A stretch of DNA of 64,000 bases, from positions 62,001-126,000 of the forward strand of contig NZ_SKCG01000003.1 in NCBI RefSeq assembly GCF_005434915.1. The letters run 5' to 3'. The position numbers and the translations under genes were made by a program. The stretch is from Aurantiacibacter suaedae. GTDB lineage: Bacteria; Pseudomonadota; Alphaproteobacteria; Sphingomonadales; Sphingomonadaceae. Positions 10,404 to 20,507 of the stretch are shown piece after piece. How positions within the stretch are numbered: the first letter of the stretch is position 1; the number at the start of each line of letters is the position of its first letter. The notes under the pieces are model-generated. The model made no database searches. It worked only from the letters and a program-made list of their open reading frames with translations, and had not been told where the DNA came from.

Positions 10404-10696
10404 GTTTTTGGGGGTAAAGATGGTATGGGACAGATCGAAGTAAGGCCCGATAGTGATGACCTTTTAGGCTCAATAAGCGTGATTGCTTTCCACCTCAATT
10501 CCAGCCATTCGATCATAGAGCTGACATCCCGATAGCGGACGATCGTTCGAAAGCGGCGGCGGGGCCTGCGAACTGGCCGCTTTCCTACACGCGCCAAGCG
10601 CAGGCATAAGAGCGAAGGCCCTGCGCCTGCGCTCTTTCCCATCGTCGAATTCCTGCGGCTTTGCGGTGCTTTTGTGACCCGGAGCTTTTTCTCTCC

Positions 10697-10728
10697 AGGA
10701 CACTGTCACACCTGTCACACCTTGGGGC
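10697..10728 (-). repeat. 32-nt dispersed repeat, copy 1 (after rimO)
   Basis: The reverse complement of this 32-nt stretch occurs without mismatch at 58665-58696. Its core is a direct repeat of GTGTGACA. Here it lies just past the rimO stop, and its end extends into the hairpin at 10711-10736. Confidence 0.85.
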
Positions 10729-10736
10729 GTGACAGG
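10711..10736. terminator. Hairpin directly downstream of rimO
   Basis: Perfect 8-bp stem CCTGTCAC / GTGACAGG with a 10-nt loop, 1 nt after the rimO stop. There is no strong T-tract on the minus strand, so it may instead be a repeat structure or a 3'-end protecting hairpin. Confidence 0.4.
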
Positions 10737-10737
10737 G

Positions 10738-12102
10738 TCAGGCAATGACCCCGAACAGGTCATGAGCGTCGGCATCCTCGACCTCGACGTTTACGAAGGC
10801 ACCGGGCTGCAAGTCAGCGGGCACATCGCGCAAGTAAACCGCACCGTCGATCTCGGGTGCATCGGCCTGCGAGCGGCCGGTGGCGCCGATATCGCCGTCC
10901 TCGTCAGGCTCGCCGACCTCGTCGATGATCACCGGAAGCACGTTGCCGACCTTGGCCGCGAGCTTGGCCGCACTGATTCGCTCGGTCACTTCCATGATCC
11001 GGGCATAGCGCTCTTCCTTCACCTCCTCGGGCACCGGGTCGGGCAGGGCATTGGCCTGCGCCCCATCAACCGGCTCGAACCTGAACGCGCCTACGCGGTC
11101 GAGTTGGGCCTCTTCCAGCCAGTCGAGCAGGTACTGGAAGTCCTCCTCGGTCTCGCCGGGGAAGCCCACCACGAATGACGAGCGTACCGCGATCTCGGGG
11201 CACACTTCGCGCCAGCTCTTCAGCCGTTCGAGCACCTTGGCCTCGTTCGCCGGACGCTTCATCGCCTTGAGCACTTTCGGTGCGGCGTGCTGAAAGGGAA
11301 TATCGAGATAGGGCGTAAGCAGCCCCTCCGCCATCAGCGGGATCACCGCATCGACGTGCGGGTACGGGTAGACGTAGTGCAGCCGCGTCCACGGGGTGGC
11401 GCCATCGGGCGTGCGCAGCTGGCCGAGTTCGCGGGCGAGGTCGGTCATATGCGCGCGGACGGGGTGGCCCTTCCACTCGCGCTCCTCATGGCGGGTGTCG
11501 ACGCCATAGGCCGAGGTGTCCTGACTGATCACCAGCAGCTCGCGCGTGCCCGCGGCGACCAGCTTTTCCGCCTCGCGCAGCACCGCGTCGATGCGGCGGC
11601 TGGCGAGTTTCCCGCGCAGATCGGGAATTATGCAGAAGGCGCAGGAGTGGTTGCAGCCCTCCGAGATCTTGAGATAGCTGTAGTGGCGCGGGGTCAGCTT
11701 GATGTCAGGCTGCGGAATGAGGTCAACGAACGGCCCCTGCGTCGGCGGAGCGGCCTCGTGGACGGCTTCGACAACGTCCTCGTACTGATGCGCGCCGGTG
11801 ATCGCCAGCACCTGCGGGAAACGCGCGCGGATCGCCTCGGCCTCGTCGCCCATGCAGCCGGTCACGATCACGCGGCCGTTTTCGGCCATCGCCTCGCCGA
11901 TAGCTTCGAGGCTTTCTTCCTTGGCGCTGTCCAAGAAGCCGCAGGTGTTGACCAGCACCACGTCGGCCCCGGCATAGTCGGGGCTCATGGCATAGCCATC
12001 GGCGCGTAGCCGCGTGAGGATGCGCTCGGAATCGACCAGCGCCTTGGGGCAGCCGAGCGAGACCATGCCGATGCGCTTTGGATCAGGTATTTGGGTAGCC
12101 AT
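10738..12102 (-). CDS. rimO: Ribosomal protein S12 methylthiotransferase
   Basis: A radical-SAM enzyme (454 residues) that methylthiolates an aspartate of ribosomal protein S12. It has the N-terminal UPF0004 domain ([37 protein letters not shown]), a radical SAM CX3CX2C site (CNHSCAFC) and a C-terminal TRAM domain. The [12 protein letters not shown] signature and the length favour RimO over MiaB. It stands alone on the minus strand, followed by a hairpin and a dispersed repeat. Confidence 0.95.
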   Translation of the reverse strand: MATQIPDPKRIGMVSLGCPKALVDSERILTRLRADGYAMSPDYAGADVVLVNTCGFLDSAKEESLEAIGEAMAENGRVIVTGCMGDEAEAIRARFPQVLAITGAHQYEDVVEAVHEAAPPTQGPFVDLIPQPDIKLTPRHYSYLKISEGCNHSCAFCIIPDLRGKLASRRIDAVLREAEKLVAAGTRELLVISQDTSAYGVDTRHEEREWKGHPVRAHMTDLARELGQLRTPDGATPWTRLHYVYPYPHVDAVIPLMAEGLLTPYLDIPFQHAAPKVLKAMKRPANEAKVLERLKSWREVCPEIAVRSSFVVGFPGETEEDFQYLLDWLEEAQLDRVGAFRFEPVDGAQANALPDPVPEEVKEERYARIMEVTERISAAKLAAKVGNVLPVIIDEVGEPDEDGDIGATGRSQADAPEIDGAVYLRDVPADLQPGAFVNVEVEDADAHDLFGVIA

Positions 12103-12175
12103 TATCGCAGCGCCCCTACACCCGATGGGCGCGATGCGCTAGATGGGCGCTGCTTGTGAGAAAAGGAGCCGAGCG

Positions 12176-12589
12176 ATGGGCGCAATCAACCTGCTGGCGG
12201 TGTTCGCCGGAACCGCAGCGTTCTGGCTGCTGGGCGCGCTCTGGTATGGGCCGTTGTTCGGCAAGGCCTGGCGCGACATGAACGGCGTGACCGAGCAGAT
12301 GATGAAGGATGGCATTCCGGGGGCGAATCCGGTCTGGCTCATCATGCTGCTGAGTTTCGCGTTCGAGATGGTAGTGGTGCTGATGCTTGGCCATCTGATC
12401 GCGCGCACCAATCCGGCTCCGCACGTAATCATGATGATGGCAACCGGCCTCGCGGTGGCGGTGATGGCTCCGGCGCTGGGGATCAACTACCTCTACCAGA
12501 TGAGGCCGGGAAAACTGTTCGCCATCGACGCGGGCTACTTCGTGGTGGGCATGGCGCTGGCAGGCGGGGCCTTTATCCTGCTGGGCTAG
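12176..12589 (+). CDS. DUF1761 family small membrane protein
   Basis: A 138-residue integral membrane protein with four hydrophobic segments (about 5-22, 54-75, 83-102, 117-137). It starts at the ATG at 12176 behind an AAAAGGAG ribosome site. The N-terminal pattern FWLLGALWYGPLFGKAW is typical of DUF1761, a family of unknown function. It is divergent from rimO across a short gap. Nothing in the context assigns a role. Confidence 0.8.
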   Translation: MGAINLLAVFAGTAAFWLLGALWYGPLFGKAWRDMNGVTEQMMKDGIPGANPVWLIMLLSFAFEMVVVLMLGHLIARTNPAPHVIMMMATGLAVAVMAPALGINYLYQMRPGKLFAIDAGYFVVGMALAGGAFILLG

Positions 12590-12620
12590 AGACTGATAAC
12601 ATGCCCCTGATCCACCATGC

Positions 12621-12706
12621 TCCCCTCCCCTTGGGGAGGGCCTGGGGGTGGGGGCTCGAGGCTGGCGTGGAACCCCCATCCCAACCCTTCCCCAAGGGGA
12701 AGGGCT
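12621..12706. repeat. Palindromic REP-like element
   Basis: Two back-to-back palindromes, CTCCCCTTGGGGAG and CCTTCCCCAAGGGGAAGG, are separated by arms reading GTGGGGG and CCCCCAT. Paired GC-rich palindromes of this kind are common between genes in sphingomonads. A further partial motif (GGCTCAGGGCGAGCGGG) follows at 12731-12747. It lies between a plus-strand and a minus-strand gene end. Confidence 0.7.
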
Positions 12707-12811
12707 TTGCGGGTCAACGCTTTGTCATCAGGCTCAGGGCGAGCGGGTGTTGGGGAAGAGGAGGCGGCTCAGGTCTGGGATTGAACTTTTCTTCAGCCCT
12801 GAGAGAAAAGG

Positions 12812-13876
12812 TCAGCCCTCGCTCTCAGTCGGCGCGCTGGGCAAAATTTCCACCACCACATCGCCCGCCTGAAGTGCGTCGGTTTCCGGCTCCCAGAACC
12901 CGCAAGCACGGCCATTGCGATAAATCCGCATCCCGCGCCCGCCCGTCGCCAGTGCAGACAGCGACTTGCCGATTTCCTCAGGCTTCACCGGCCGTTCGAC
13001 CAGTTGCACCCGGCCCGTCACCGAGGCGAGGTCGGCGAGGTATTCGGCGATATGCGCCCCGCGCGCACTGCCGGCCAGCAGCAGCCCCGTAAAACGGACG
13101 GGGTTGATGACCTTGTCCGCGCCCGCCTGCCGCGCAAGCAGCTCGTTATCGTCGGCGCGAACGACCACGCTGATCGGCACGTTGGGGGCCAGATGACGCA
13201 CGGTGAGCACGATCAGGATCGAGGCATCGTCACGGCCCGCAGAGACGAGGACCGTTTGCGCCTGGTCGATCCGCACCGCGCGCAGGTTGTCATCGCGTGT
13301 GGCATCGGCCTCGATCACGTTGCAGCCCAGATCCTCGGCATGGACGAGGCGCTCGGGCGCGGTATCCATCACCACGATGCAGGCGGGATCGGTCCCGCGC
13401 TCGATCAGTTCCTCGACCGCTTCCTTGCCGGAAACCCCGAACCCGAGCACGACGACGTGGTTCGATAACTGGTCCTGAATGCGGGCCATGCGGAACTTCT
13501 CCCAAGATCGCTTGATGAGGAAATTGTAGGCGGTGCCCACGAAGATAAACAGCACGGCGAAGCGCACCGGCGTCACGATCACGGCCTCGACCAGCCGCGC
13601 GCGGTCGGAGATAGGGGCAATGTCGCCGAACCCCGTCGTGGTGATCGAGATCATCGTGAAATAGACCACGTCGAGAAAGCTGACGTGGCCATCGGTATTG
13701 TCGATCAGCCCGTCGCGGTCCCACCAGTGGATCATCACCACCAGCATGATCAGCGCCAGCGCGATCGAGAGCCGGATGCCAAGATCGCCCCAGACGGGGA
13801 TCTGCACTGCGCGGCGCAACGGGGAAAAGCGGCGTCTCTGTTCGCCCGAACGCTTGGGAGGATGGTTTTCGAACAT
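12812..13876 (-). CDS. Two-helix potassium channel with TrkA-N (RCK) domain
   Basis: A 354-residue ion-channel protein. One membrane helix lies at 34-50, a pore loop carries the potassium selectivity filter TGFGD (81-85), and a second helix lies at about 95-113. A cytoplasmic Rossmann-type RCK domain starts near 130 (NHVVVLGFGVSGKEAVE) and ends in a TrkA-C-like region. The start at 13876 has GGGAGGATC upstream; a longer frame runs into surE without channel homology. It is the last gene of a serS-surE-channel run on the minus strand. The ligand is not predictable. Confidence 0.9.
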   Translation of the reverse strand: MFENHPPKRSGEQRRRFSPLRRAVQIPVWGDLGIRLSIALALIMLVVMIHWWDRDGLIDNTDGHVSFLDVVYFTMISITTTGFGDIAPISDRARLVEAVIVTPVRFAVLFIFVGTAYNFLIKRSWEKFRMARIQDQLSNHVVVLGFGVSGKEAVEELIERGTDPACIVVMDTAPERLVHAEDLGCNVIEADATRDDNLRAVRIDQAQTVLVSAGRDDASILIVLTVRHLAPNVPISVVVRADDNELLARQAGADKVINPVRFTGLLLAGSARGAHIAEYLADLASVTGRVQLVERPVKPEEIGKSLSALATGGRGMRIYRNGRACGFWEPETDALQAGDVVVEILPSAPTESEG

Positions 13877-13899
13877 GCCTGATCCTCCCGCCATGCCCC

Positions 13900-14652
13900 T
13901 CAGCCGAACTGCTCCGCCAGGCGGCCGATGGCGGCGTGGTCGGTAAGGTCGAGCTGCAGCGGCGTTACCGCCACGTAGTTTTCGGACACGGCTTCCAGAT
14001 CGGTGCCGTGATCGAGCGTGTGCTCCATCTCTTCGAGCCCGAACCAATAGTAGTTGCGCCCGCGCGGATCGGTGCCCTCGACCACGCTGCCGCGGGCGTA
14101 GTCATGGAAGCCCTGCCGCACCACACGGATGCCGCGCACCGCATCGGGCGCGCAGGCTGGGAAGTTCACGTTGACGAGTGTGCGCTTGGCCATGGCAGTT
14201 GCCATCAGCGGCTTGAGTACCTTGGCGCCCCATTCTTCGGCTACGGCGAAGCTGCGGCCCAAGTCGCGAAAGGCCTGGCTTAACGCGATAGCCGGAATGC
14301 CTGCCAGCGCCGCTTCCATCGCTGCCGAGACGGTGCCTGAATAGGTGATGTCGTCGGCAAGGTTCTCGCCGGAGTTGATGCCGGAGAGAACGAGGTCGGG
14401 GGTCTTCTCGGCAAACAGCTTGCGCAAGGCGAGGTTTACCGAATCGCTGGGCGTACCGGTGACGGAGTAGCGCTGGTCGCCGTGTTCGCGCAGCCGCACG
14501 GGGCTGTGAAGGGTGAGCGAATGGCCCGCGCCCGACTGTTCCTCCGCCGGGGCGCAGACCCACACGTCATCGCTCAGCGTACGGGCGATTTCTTCGAGCA
14601 GCGCGAGGCCGGGGGCGTGAACGCCGTCGTCGTTGGTGAGCAGAATGCGCAT
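13900..14652 (-). CDS. surE: 5'-nucleotidase SurE
   Basis: A 250-residue metal-dependent nucleoside 5'-monophosphate phosphatase of the survival protein family. It begins MRILLTNDDGVHAPG (metal-binding DD) and contains CAPAEEQSGAGHSLT, GTPSDSVNLAL and SGINSGENLADDITYSGTV. It lies 10 bp after serS. In many proteobacteria surE clusters with pcm and nlpD; pcm is not seen here. Confidence 0.97.
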   Translation of the reverse strand: MRILLTNDDGVHAPGLALLEEIARTLSDDVWVCAPAEEQSGAGHSLTLHSPVRLREHGDQRYSVTGTPSDSVNLALRKLFAEKTPDLVLSGINSGENLADDITYSGTVSAAMEAALAGIPAIALSQAFRDLGRSFAVAEEWGAKVLKPLMATAMAKRTLVNVNFPACAPDAVRGIRVVRQGFHDYARGSVVEGTDPRGRNYYWFGLEEMEHTLDHGTDLEAVSENYVAVTPLQLDLTDHAAIGRLAEQFG

Positions 14653-14662
14653 GGGCTCGGCT

Positions 14663-15946
14663 CTAGACCAGCGGCTTCACAACTTCGACCCCGCCCATGT
14701 AAGGCGCGAGCGCGGCAGGTACGGCGATAGTGCCATCCTCCTGCTGATAGTTCTCCATCACCGCGACAAGTGTGCGGCCCACGGCGAGGCCCGAACCGTT
14801 GAGAGCGTGGCAGAAGGCGGTCTTCTTGCCGCCCGCCTCGGGACGATAGCGCGCATTCATGCGGCGCGCCTGAAACTCGCCGCACCAGCTGATCGAGCTG
14901 ATCTCGCGGTAGGCATCCTGCCCCGGCAGCCAAACTTCAAGATCGAAGGTTTTCTTCGCGCCAAATCCCATGTCGCCGGTGCACAGCAGCATCTTGCGAT
15001 AAGGCAGTTCGAGCGCCTCAAGCACGGCCTCGGCGCTGGCGACCATATGCGCGTGTTCGACTGCCGCGTCTTCCTCGCGGCAGATGGAAACCAGCTCGAC
15101 CTTTTCGAACTGGTGCTGGCGGATGAAGCCGCGCGTATCCTTGCCAGCCGCGCCTGCTTCGGAGCGGAAGCAGGGGGTCAGCGCGGTGAGGCGCAGCGGC
15201 GCGGACAGGTCGTCAATGATCTGCTCGCGCACCGAGTTGGTGAGCGAAACCTCGGCGGTCGGGATGAGCCACAGGTCATCGCCGGTGCGGAAAAGGTCTT
15301 CGGCGAACTTCGGCAACTGGCCGGTGCCATAAAGCGCCTGATCGCGCACCAGCACGGGCGGATTGCACTCGGTATAGCCGCGCTCCCCGCTCTGGAAGTC
15401 GAGCATGAACTGCGCCAGCGCGCGGTGCAGCCGCGCCATCGGGCCGCGCAGGAAGGTGAAGCGCGCGCCGCTCATGGCCGAGGCGGTGTCGAACTCCATG
15501 CCCAGCGCCGGGCCGAGGTCGGCGTGTTCGACCGGCGTGAAGGCGAAGTCGCGCGGGGTGCCCCAGCGGCTGACCTCGACATTGCCATCTTCGTCGGCGC
15601 CTTCGGGCACGTCATCGGCGGGCAGGTTGGGCAAGCTGGCGAGCGCCGTCTCCAGCTCCGCGCCGAGCTGACGGTCGCGCTCTTCCAGCTCGGGCATGGT
15701 CTGCTTCAGTTCGGCGACCTCGGCCTTGAGCGCTTCGGCCTTGTCCTTGTCGCCCTGGGCCATGGCTTGACCGATGGCCTTCGAAGCATCGTTGCGGCGG
15801 CTTTGCGCTTGCTGCAGCCGGGTCGAATTGTCGCGCCGCTCGCTATCGAGAGCGAGTAGCCGCTGCGAAGCGGGTTCGGTTCCGCGACGGGCGAGGGCGG
15901 CATCGAAATCTGCGGGATTTTCGCGGATGAATCTGAGGTCGTGCAT
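14663..15946 (-). CDS. serS: Seryl-tRNA synthetase
   Basis: A class II aminoacyl-tRNA synthetase of 427 residues that charges tRNA-Ser. The N-terminal domain is a long helical hairpin (about residues 30-110). The catalytic core follows with [42 protein letters not shown] (motif 2 region) and [20 protein letters not shown] (motif 3). It heads the serS-surE-channel operon. The start at 15946 ([11 protein letters not shown]) is standard. Confidence 0.98.
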   Translation of the reverse strand: MHDLRFIRENPADFDAALARRGTEPASQRLLALDSERRDNSTRLQQAQSRRNDASKAIGQAMAQGDKDKAEALKAEVAELKQTMPELEERDRQLGAELETALASLPNLPADDVPEGADEDGNVEVSRWGTPRDFAFTPVEHADLGPALGMEFDTASAMSGARFTFLRGPMARLHRALAQFMLDFQSGERGYTECNPPVLVRDQALYGTGQLPKFAEDLFRTGDDLWLIPTAEVSLTNSVREQIIDDLSAPLRLTALTPCFRSEAGAAGKDTRGFIRQHQFEKVELVSICREEDAAVEHAHMVASAEAVLEALELPYRKMLLCTGDMGFGAKKTFDLEVWLPGQDAYREISSISWCGEFQARRMNARYRPEAGGKKTAFCHALNGSGLAVGRTLVAVMENYQQEDGTIAVPAALAPYMGGVEVVKPLV

Positions 15947-16017
15947 GGGCTCGGCCTATGCCCCGATGGGGCGCGCCTTGTCCAGCAGAGCTTGGGCCAA
16001 ATCCGGTTGGTTGGAAA

Positions 16018-16092
16018 TGGTGGGCGCGGCAAGGATTGAACTTGCGACCCCACCCGTGTGAAGGGTGTGCTCTACCACTGAGCTACGCGCCC
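16018..16092 (-). tRNA. tRNA-Val (anticodon CAC)
   Basis: On the minus strand the sequence folds into a full cloverleaf. The acceptor stem is GGGCGCG / CGCGCCC, the D-loop region TAGCTCAGTGGTAGAGC, the anticodon stem-loop CACCC-TTCACAC-GGGTG, and the T-arm GTTCAATCC. CCA is encoded at 16018-16020. The 7-nt loop gives anticodon CAC, reading GUG. Confidence 0.95.
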
Positions 16093-16188
16093 GCCCTTGC
16101 GATTCGCGATCACGTCGCGTCCCGGGCAGGGGCGCGCCTTTGCCACTTGTCCTCACGCTTGGCAAGGCCCTCGTGCAGCAGAATTGCG

Positions 16189-18084
16189 TCAGCGCCCGCT
16201 GAGAAACTCCAGCACCGCCCTCCAGCCCGCCGGGCCAGAGGTTTTGGCTTTCGCCCTGGGCTGCCCCTCGATCACACAGCCCAGGCACCGCGCCTGCACG
16301 CCGGGCGTTGCCACCATCTGCTCCAGATCGCGCAGCATGTCGGCCACCACCCGCCCGTTGTCGCCCGCAATCGCGGCTGAAACGGTTAGCGGCTGCCTTG
16401 CCTCGGAGGTTTCGCCGGTGAGCAGGCCTGCAACCATCGCTTCGAACGGATCGCGCGGATCGGCCAGCCGTTTCACGCCCCAGTCGCCTTCCTCGATCCC
16501 GGCCTGCTGCGCGGCATAGGCCAGCGCATCGTCGAGCCCGCCGAACTGATCGACCAGCCCGAGCTGGCGCGCAGTGCCGCCGGTCCATACGCGGCCTTGC
16601 GCCACCTGATCGATCTGACTGGGCGAGAGCTTGCGCGCACGCGCCACGAGGCCGGTGAAGCGCCGGTAAAGCGACTGCGTTTCGATCCGCATTAACGCGT
16701 CCGCCTCGGGCGAGAAGCCGCCCAGCACGTCGGGCTGGCCCGACAGCGGAGTGACTGCGACCCGTTCGGGATTGACGCCATAGTCCTGCAGCAACCGCTC
16801 GAACGAGGGCACCGTCAGCACCACGCCGATCGAACCTGTCACCGTCTCAGGCTCGGCGAACACCTGCTGGCCAGCGGTGGAAATCCAGTATCCCCCGCTG
16901 GCGGCATAGTTGGCCATCGAGACCACCACCGGGATCTTCTTGTCGCGATAGCGCATCAAGGCGCGGCGGATCGTCTCCGAGCCGGTGACTGTGCCACCGG
17001 GCGAATCTATCCGCACTACCAGTGCGGCCAGATCGTCGTCGAGCGCATCGTCGAGCAGGCGCTCGATCCGGGCCGCGCCGGCTGTGCCGGGGCCGGCTTC
17101 GCTGTCGTTGATGGCGCCGGCGATGGTCACCACGCCGATCGTCTTGTCGCCAGCCTGCTCCTCAGGGCCGGTGTTGGCGCGATAGACGTCAAGCTCGGTA
17201 TGGGCGAAGGCGGCGGGGTGGTCGCTCCACTGGTCCTTGCCCGCCAGCTCCGCCATGTGCGCGCCCCACTTGGAATAGGTGCCGATGGAGTCGGCAAAAC
17301 CTGCCCTAACGGCGAGCTTGGCCATATCGCCATCCTCGGCGGTAAGCGCGGCCTCTATTTCGGTGGTGATGGCGTCGAAATCGGCCTCGGGCCGGTTCTT
17401 CACGATGGCGGCGCGATATTCGTCCCACAGCTCGCCGATATAGGCCTCGGTGTTCTGGCGGAATTCGGGCGACATGGCGGCATTGGCATAGGGTTCGCCC
17501 GCACCCTTATAGTCGCCGACCTGATAAACGTGCGCGTTTACGCCGAACCGCTCCAGCGCGTCGGCATAGAACAAGATCGTGCCGCCGGGGCCGCGAATGG
17601 CAACGCCGCCCAGCGGATCGACCCACACATCGTTCGCCTGCGCGGCCAGCATCATCGCATCGTCGGTGTAAGCGAGGGCATAGGCGCTGACGGGCTTGCC
17701 CGTGGCGCGGAAGCGGGCAAGCGCATCGGCCACGTCCTTCACCGAAACCTGTCCGCCGCCGGTGAAGGTGGTGAGATCTAGCGCGATGGCCTTGATCCGG
17801 TCATCCTCGGCAGCGCTGTCGATGGCGTGGACCAGCTCGTGCGCGGCATATTCGCGCGTGGGCAGGCTGCGTGAGATGAGGGTCGAGAGCGGATCGATCT
17901 CGGCAACTTCCTCGACGATGGAGCCGTCGAGCTTCAGCAGCAGCGCCCCGTCGTTGACGCTGCCGGGATTGGGACGGGCGGAGAGCGCCGCAAACAGCAG
18001 GGTGAAGAACAGCAGGAAGAAGGCAAGCGCCAGCGCATCCTTGATTCCAACCAACAGGCGCCAGACCTTGCGCGCAAAACTCAT
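16189..18084 (-). CDS. sppA: Signal peptide peptidase SppA, long (67K) type
   Basis: A 631-residue membrane-anchored serine protease that degrades cleaved signal peptides. There is one N-terminal membrane helix (about 13-37) and two tandem ClpP-like S49 domains. The nucleophile serine is in [12 protein letters not shown] in the C-terminal half. The lysine partner is probably in [11 protein letters not shown] in the N-terminal half, as in the E. coli dyad. It is divergent from pyrB. Residue assignment is by family knowledge. Confidence 0.95.
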   Translation of the reverse strand: MSFARKVWRLLVGIKDALALAFFLLFFTLLFAALSARPNPGSVNDGALLLKLDGSIVEEVAEIDPLSTLISRSLPTREYAAHELVHAIDSAAEDDRIKAIALDLTTFTGGGQVSVKDVADALARFRATGKPVSAYALAYTDDAMMLAAQANDVWVDPLGGVAIRGPGGTILFYADALERFGVNAHVYQVGDYKGAGEPYANAAMSPEFRQNTEAYIGELWDEYRAAIVKNRPEADFDAITTEIEAALTAEDGDMAKLAVRAGFADSIGTYSKWGAHMAELAGKDQWSDHPAAFAHTELDVYRANTGPEEQAGDKTIGVVTIAGAINDSEAGPGTAGAARIERLLDDALDDDLAALVVRIDSPGGTVTGSETIRRALMRYRDKKIPVVVSMANYAASGGYWISTAGQQVFAEPETVTGSIGVVLTVPSFERLLQDYGVNPERVAVTPLSGQPDVLGGFSPEADALMRIETQSLYRRFTGLVARARKLSPSQIDQVAQGRVWTGGTARQLGLVDQFGGLDDALAYAAQQAGIEEGDWGVKRLADPRDPFEAMVAGLLTGETSEARQPLTVSAAIAGDNGRVVADMLRDLEQMVATPGVQARCLGCVIEGQPRAKAKTSGPAGWRAVLEFLSGR

Positions 18085-18198
18085 TACTTCGATCCCATCT
18101 ATCGTGCGGTGGAGGGCAATCTAGAGAGCCTTTGCCACGCCCGCCAGCGGCAAAAGCGCTTGAGCAGGCGGGCGCTTGCGATTAACGGCTCGGGCTTG

Positions 18199-19230
18199 AT
18201 GACATCGGCGCCCACCTCTTCGGCCGGCTCGCGCTTCCCTGCGGGCAAACGGGCCTATCCGCACCGCGACCTGATCGCCATATCGCAGCTTGAGCGGCAC
18301 GAGATCCTCTATCTGCTGGCCGAGGCCGAGCAATGGGTCGAGTTCAACCGCCGCGCCACCAAGCATTCCGATGCGCTGGCGGGTCTCACCATCATCAACG
18401 CCTTCTTCGAGAATTCGACGCGCACGCTGCTCAGCTTCGAGATCGCGGGCAAGCGGCTCGGGGCCGATGTGGTCAACATGCATGCCTCGCAGTCGAGCAT
18501 CAAGAAGGGCGAGACGCTGATCGATACGGCGGTGACGCTCAACGCGATGCGCGCCGATGCTATCGTGATCCGCCACGGGTCGAGCGGGGCGGTGGGGCTG
18601 ATAGCGAGCAAGGTCGATTGCCCGGTGCTCAACGCGGGCGACGGGCAGCACGAGCATCCCACGCAGGCGCTGCTCGATGCGCTGGCCTTGCGGCGCGCAC
18701 TGCGCGAGCGGGGCGCGACCAGCGAGGACTTTACCGGGCTGACGGTGACGATCTGCGGCGACATCCTGCACAGCCGGGTCGCGCGCTCGAACATCCTTTC
18801 CTTGCAGGCGCTGGGGGCCACGGTTCGCACCTGTGCGCCGCCTGCGCTGATGCCGCAGGGGATCGAGGCGATGGGCGTCGAGCCGTTCCACGATTTCGAC
18901 CGCGCGCTGGCCGGAACTGACGTGGTGATGATGCTGCGCCTTCAGAACGAGCGGATGGACGGGCAGTTCATTCCCTCTCCGCGCGAATATCACCACCTTT
19001 ACGGCCTCACCCGCGAGCGGCTCGCCAGCCATGCGCCCGAGGCCATCGTGATGCATCCCGGGCCGATGAACCGGGGCGTCGAGATCGACAGCGACGTGGC
19101 CGACGATCCGGCGGTCTCGCTGATTACGGCCCAGGTGGAGATGGGGGTGGCGATCCGCATGGCCTGCCTCGATGTGCTGACCCGCCGCACGCGCGGTGTG
19201 GCCGGATGGAAAGACGGGGAGTGGGTATGA
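18199..19230 (+). CDS. pyrB: Aspartate carbamoyltransferase catalytic subunit
   Basis: The pyrimidine pathway enzyme joining aspartate and carbamoyl phosphate. From the ATG at 18199 it is 343 residues, close to the class norm; an upstream extension to 18109 is arginine-rich and unlikely. Motifs are FENSTRT (73-76 carbamoyl-phosphate loop), [29 protein letters not shown] and [11 protein letters not shown]. It overlaps the next gene by four bases (ATGA). No regulatory PyrI gene is seen. The coupled dihydroorotase homologue suggests a class A type complex. Confidence 0.95.
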   Translation: MTSAPTSSAGSRFPAGKRAYPHRDLIAISQLERHEILYLLAEAEQWVEFNRRATKHSDALAGLTIINAFFENSTRTLLSFEIAGKRLGADVVNMHASQSSIKKGETLIDTAVTLNAMRADAIVIRHGSSGAVGLIASKVDCPVLNAGDGQHEHPTQALLDALALRRALRERGATSEDFTGLTVTICGDILHSRVARSNILSLQALGATVRTCAPPALMPQGIEAMGVEPFHDFDRALAGTDVVMMLRLQNERMDGQFIPSPREYHHLYGLTRERLASHAPEAIVMHPGPMNRGVEIDSDVADDPAVSLITAQVEMGVAIRMACLDVLTRRTRGVAGWKDGEWV

Positions 19231-20459
19231 AACAGCGCGCTCCGCTTGCGATTACGAATGGTCGTCTCGTCACTCCTGCAGGAGTGGTCGAGGGCTCTGT
19301 GCGCTGCGCCGACGGGCTGATCGTCGCCGTTGGCGAGGTGTCGCCGGAAGAGGGCGACCGTGTCGTTGATGCAGGCGGGCTGCTGATTGCGCCGGGTTTG
19401 GTCGATCTGGGCGTCTTCGCGGTTGATAAGCCAGCGTTTCACTTTGGCGGGATCACTCGCGCGGGGCTGATGCCCGACTGCTCGCCCCTGCTCGATCACC
19501 CGGCGCGGGTGCGTTTCATGGCGCAGAGCGGCAAGCCCGACTTCTGGGTCCACCCCTTTGCCGCCGCCACCATTGGCCTTGCGGGCGAGCAACTGGCCGA
19601 ACTCGCGCTGATGCGCGATGCCGGCGCGAAGGCTGTGGCGACCGGCCGGCGCTGGATCGGCGATAGCGGCGTGATGCTGCGGTTGATGCAGTATTCCGCC
19701 ATGCTCGATCTGCCGGTGGTCGCCCATGCCGAGGATGCGGGGCTTTCGGGCCGTGCCGCTGCAACTGCGGGCGAAATGGCGACGCGGCTGGGCCTGCCCT
19801 CGGCCCCTGCCCAGGCAGAGACGCTTGCGCTGGCGCGCGATATTGCGCTGGCCGAAATGACCGGCGCGCGCCTTCATGCAAGGCAGGTGACAACGCGCGC
19901 CGGGCTGGCGCTGGTACGCGCGGCCAAGGCGCGCGGCGTTGCGATCACCGCCGGGGTCACGCCTGCGCACTTCATGCTCTCGGACCTCGCGCTGGCGGAC
20001 TTCCGCACCTTCGCCCGGCTCTCGCCGCCCTTGCGCAGCGAAGACGACCGACAGGCCGTTATCGAGGCCATTGGCGATGGCACAATTGATTCAATCGCCT
20101 CCGGGCACGATCCGCGCGGGCCGGAAGACAAGCGCCTGCCCTTTGCCGACGCAGAACCCGGCATGGCCGGTGCCGAAACGTTGCTCGCGATGGTGCTGAC
20201 GCTGGTGCGCGACGGGGTGATCGATATGGCCCGCGCGTTCGATCTGGTGGCGCGCAACCCGGCGCGCATTCTCGGCGTTGCGGCGGGTGTGCTGGAACAG
20301 GAGGCCGAGGCCGATCTCGTGCTGGTCGATGAATCGAAGCCGTGGCTGGTCGATCGGCGCAAGATGGCGGCGACTGCGGGCAACACGCCGTTCGACCGGC
20401 AGCCGACCGAAGGCCGCGTCACGCGGATGTGGAAGGGTGGGGTCGAAGTCGCGCTTTGA
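19227..20459 (+). CDS. Dihydroorotase-like protein lacking metal ligands (PyrC'/PyrX type)
   Basis: A 410-residue amidohydrolase-fold protein with the dihydroorotase layout (APGLVD at 55-60, VVAHAED near 170, C-terminal [18 protein letters not shown]). The conserved D-x-H-x-H metal site after PGLVD is replaced: positions 62 and 64 are Gly and Phe. The later DHAPH motif reads [11 protein letters not shown], and TPHHL reads TPAHF. It is therefore probably not a catalytic dihydroorotase. Inactive homologues partnering PyrB are known from Pseudomonas. Its ATGA overlap with pyrB fits a structural partner role. An active pyrC should be elsewhere. Confidence 0.88.
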   Translation: MKQRAPLAITNGRLVTPAGVVEGSVRCADGLIVAVGEVSPEEGDRVVDAGGLLIAPGLVDLGVFAVDKPAFHFGGITRAGLMPDCSPLLDHPARVRFMAQSGKPDFWVHPFAAATIGLAGEQLAELALMRDAGAKAVATGRRWIGDSGVMLRLMQYSAMLDLPVVAHAEDAGLSGRAAATAGEMATRLGLPSAPAQAETLALARDIALAEMTGARLHARQVTTRAGLALVRAAKARGVAITAGVTPAHFMLSDLALADFRTFARLSPPLRSEDDRQAVIEAIGDGTIDSIASGHDPRGPEDKRLPFADAEPGMAGAETLLAMVLTLVRDGVIDMARAFDLVARNPARILGVAAGVLEQEAEADLVLVDESKPWLVDRRKMAATAGNTPFDRQPTEGRVTRMWKGGVEVAL

Positions 20460-20507
20460 CGTTTCGGGAAACGAAACCCCGAAGTTGGTCAAAGGTGTCT
20501 TGCAGCT

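Larger units (their letters stand above)
10404..10737. other. Intergenic region with a dispersed repeat at one end
   Basis: A 334-bp gap between rimO and the HTH-sensor gene, both on the minus strand. Short reading frames here have arginine-rich translations and no recognisable domain, so I call no gene. The only clear content is the repeat/hairpin at 10697-10736; the HTH gene promoter must lie elsewhere in the gap. Confidence 0.5.

Noticed and set aside
12116-12679. 187-codon minus-strand frame opposite the DUF1761 gene
   Set aside because: The plus-strand frame has a good ribosome site and membrane-protein pattern; the minus frame is His/Gln/Arg-rich and crosses a repeat.
20460-20507. Terminator after the pyrB operon (CGTTTC / GAAACG)
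   Set aside because: The loop is only two bases and no T-tract follows, so a terminator cannot be supported.
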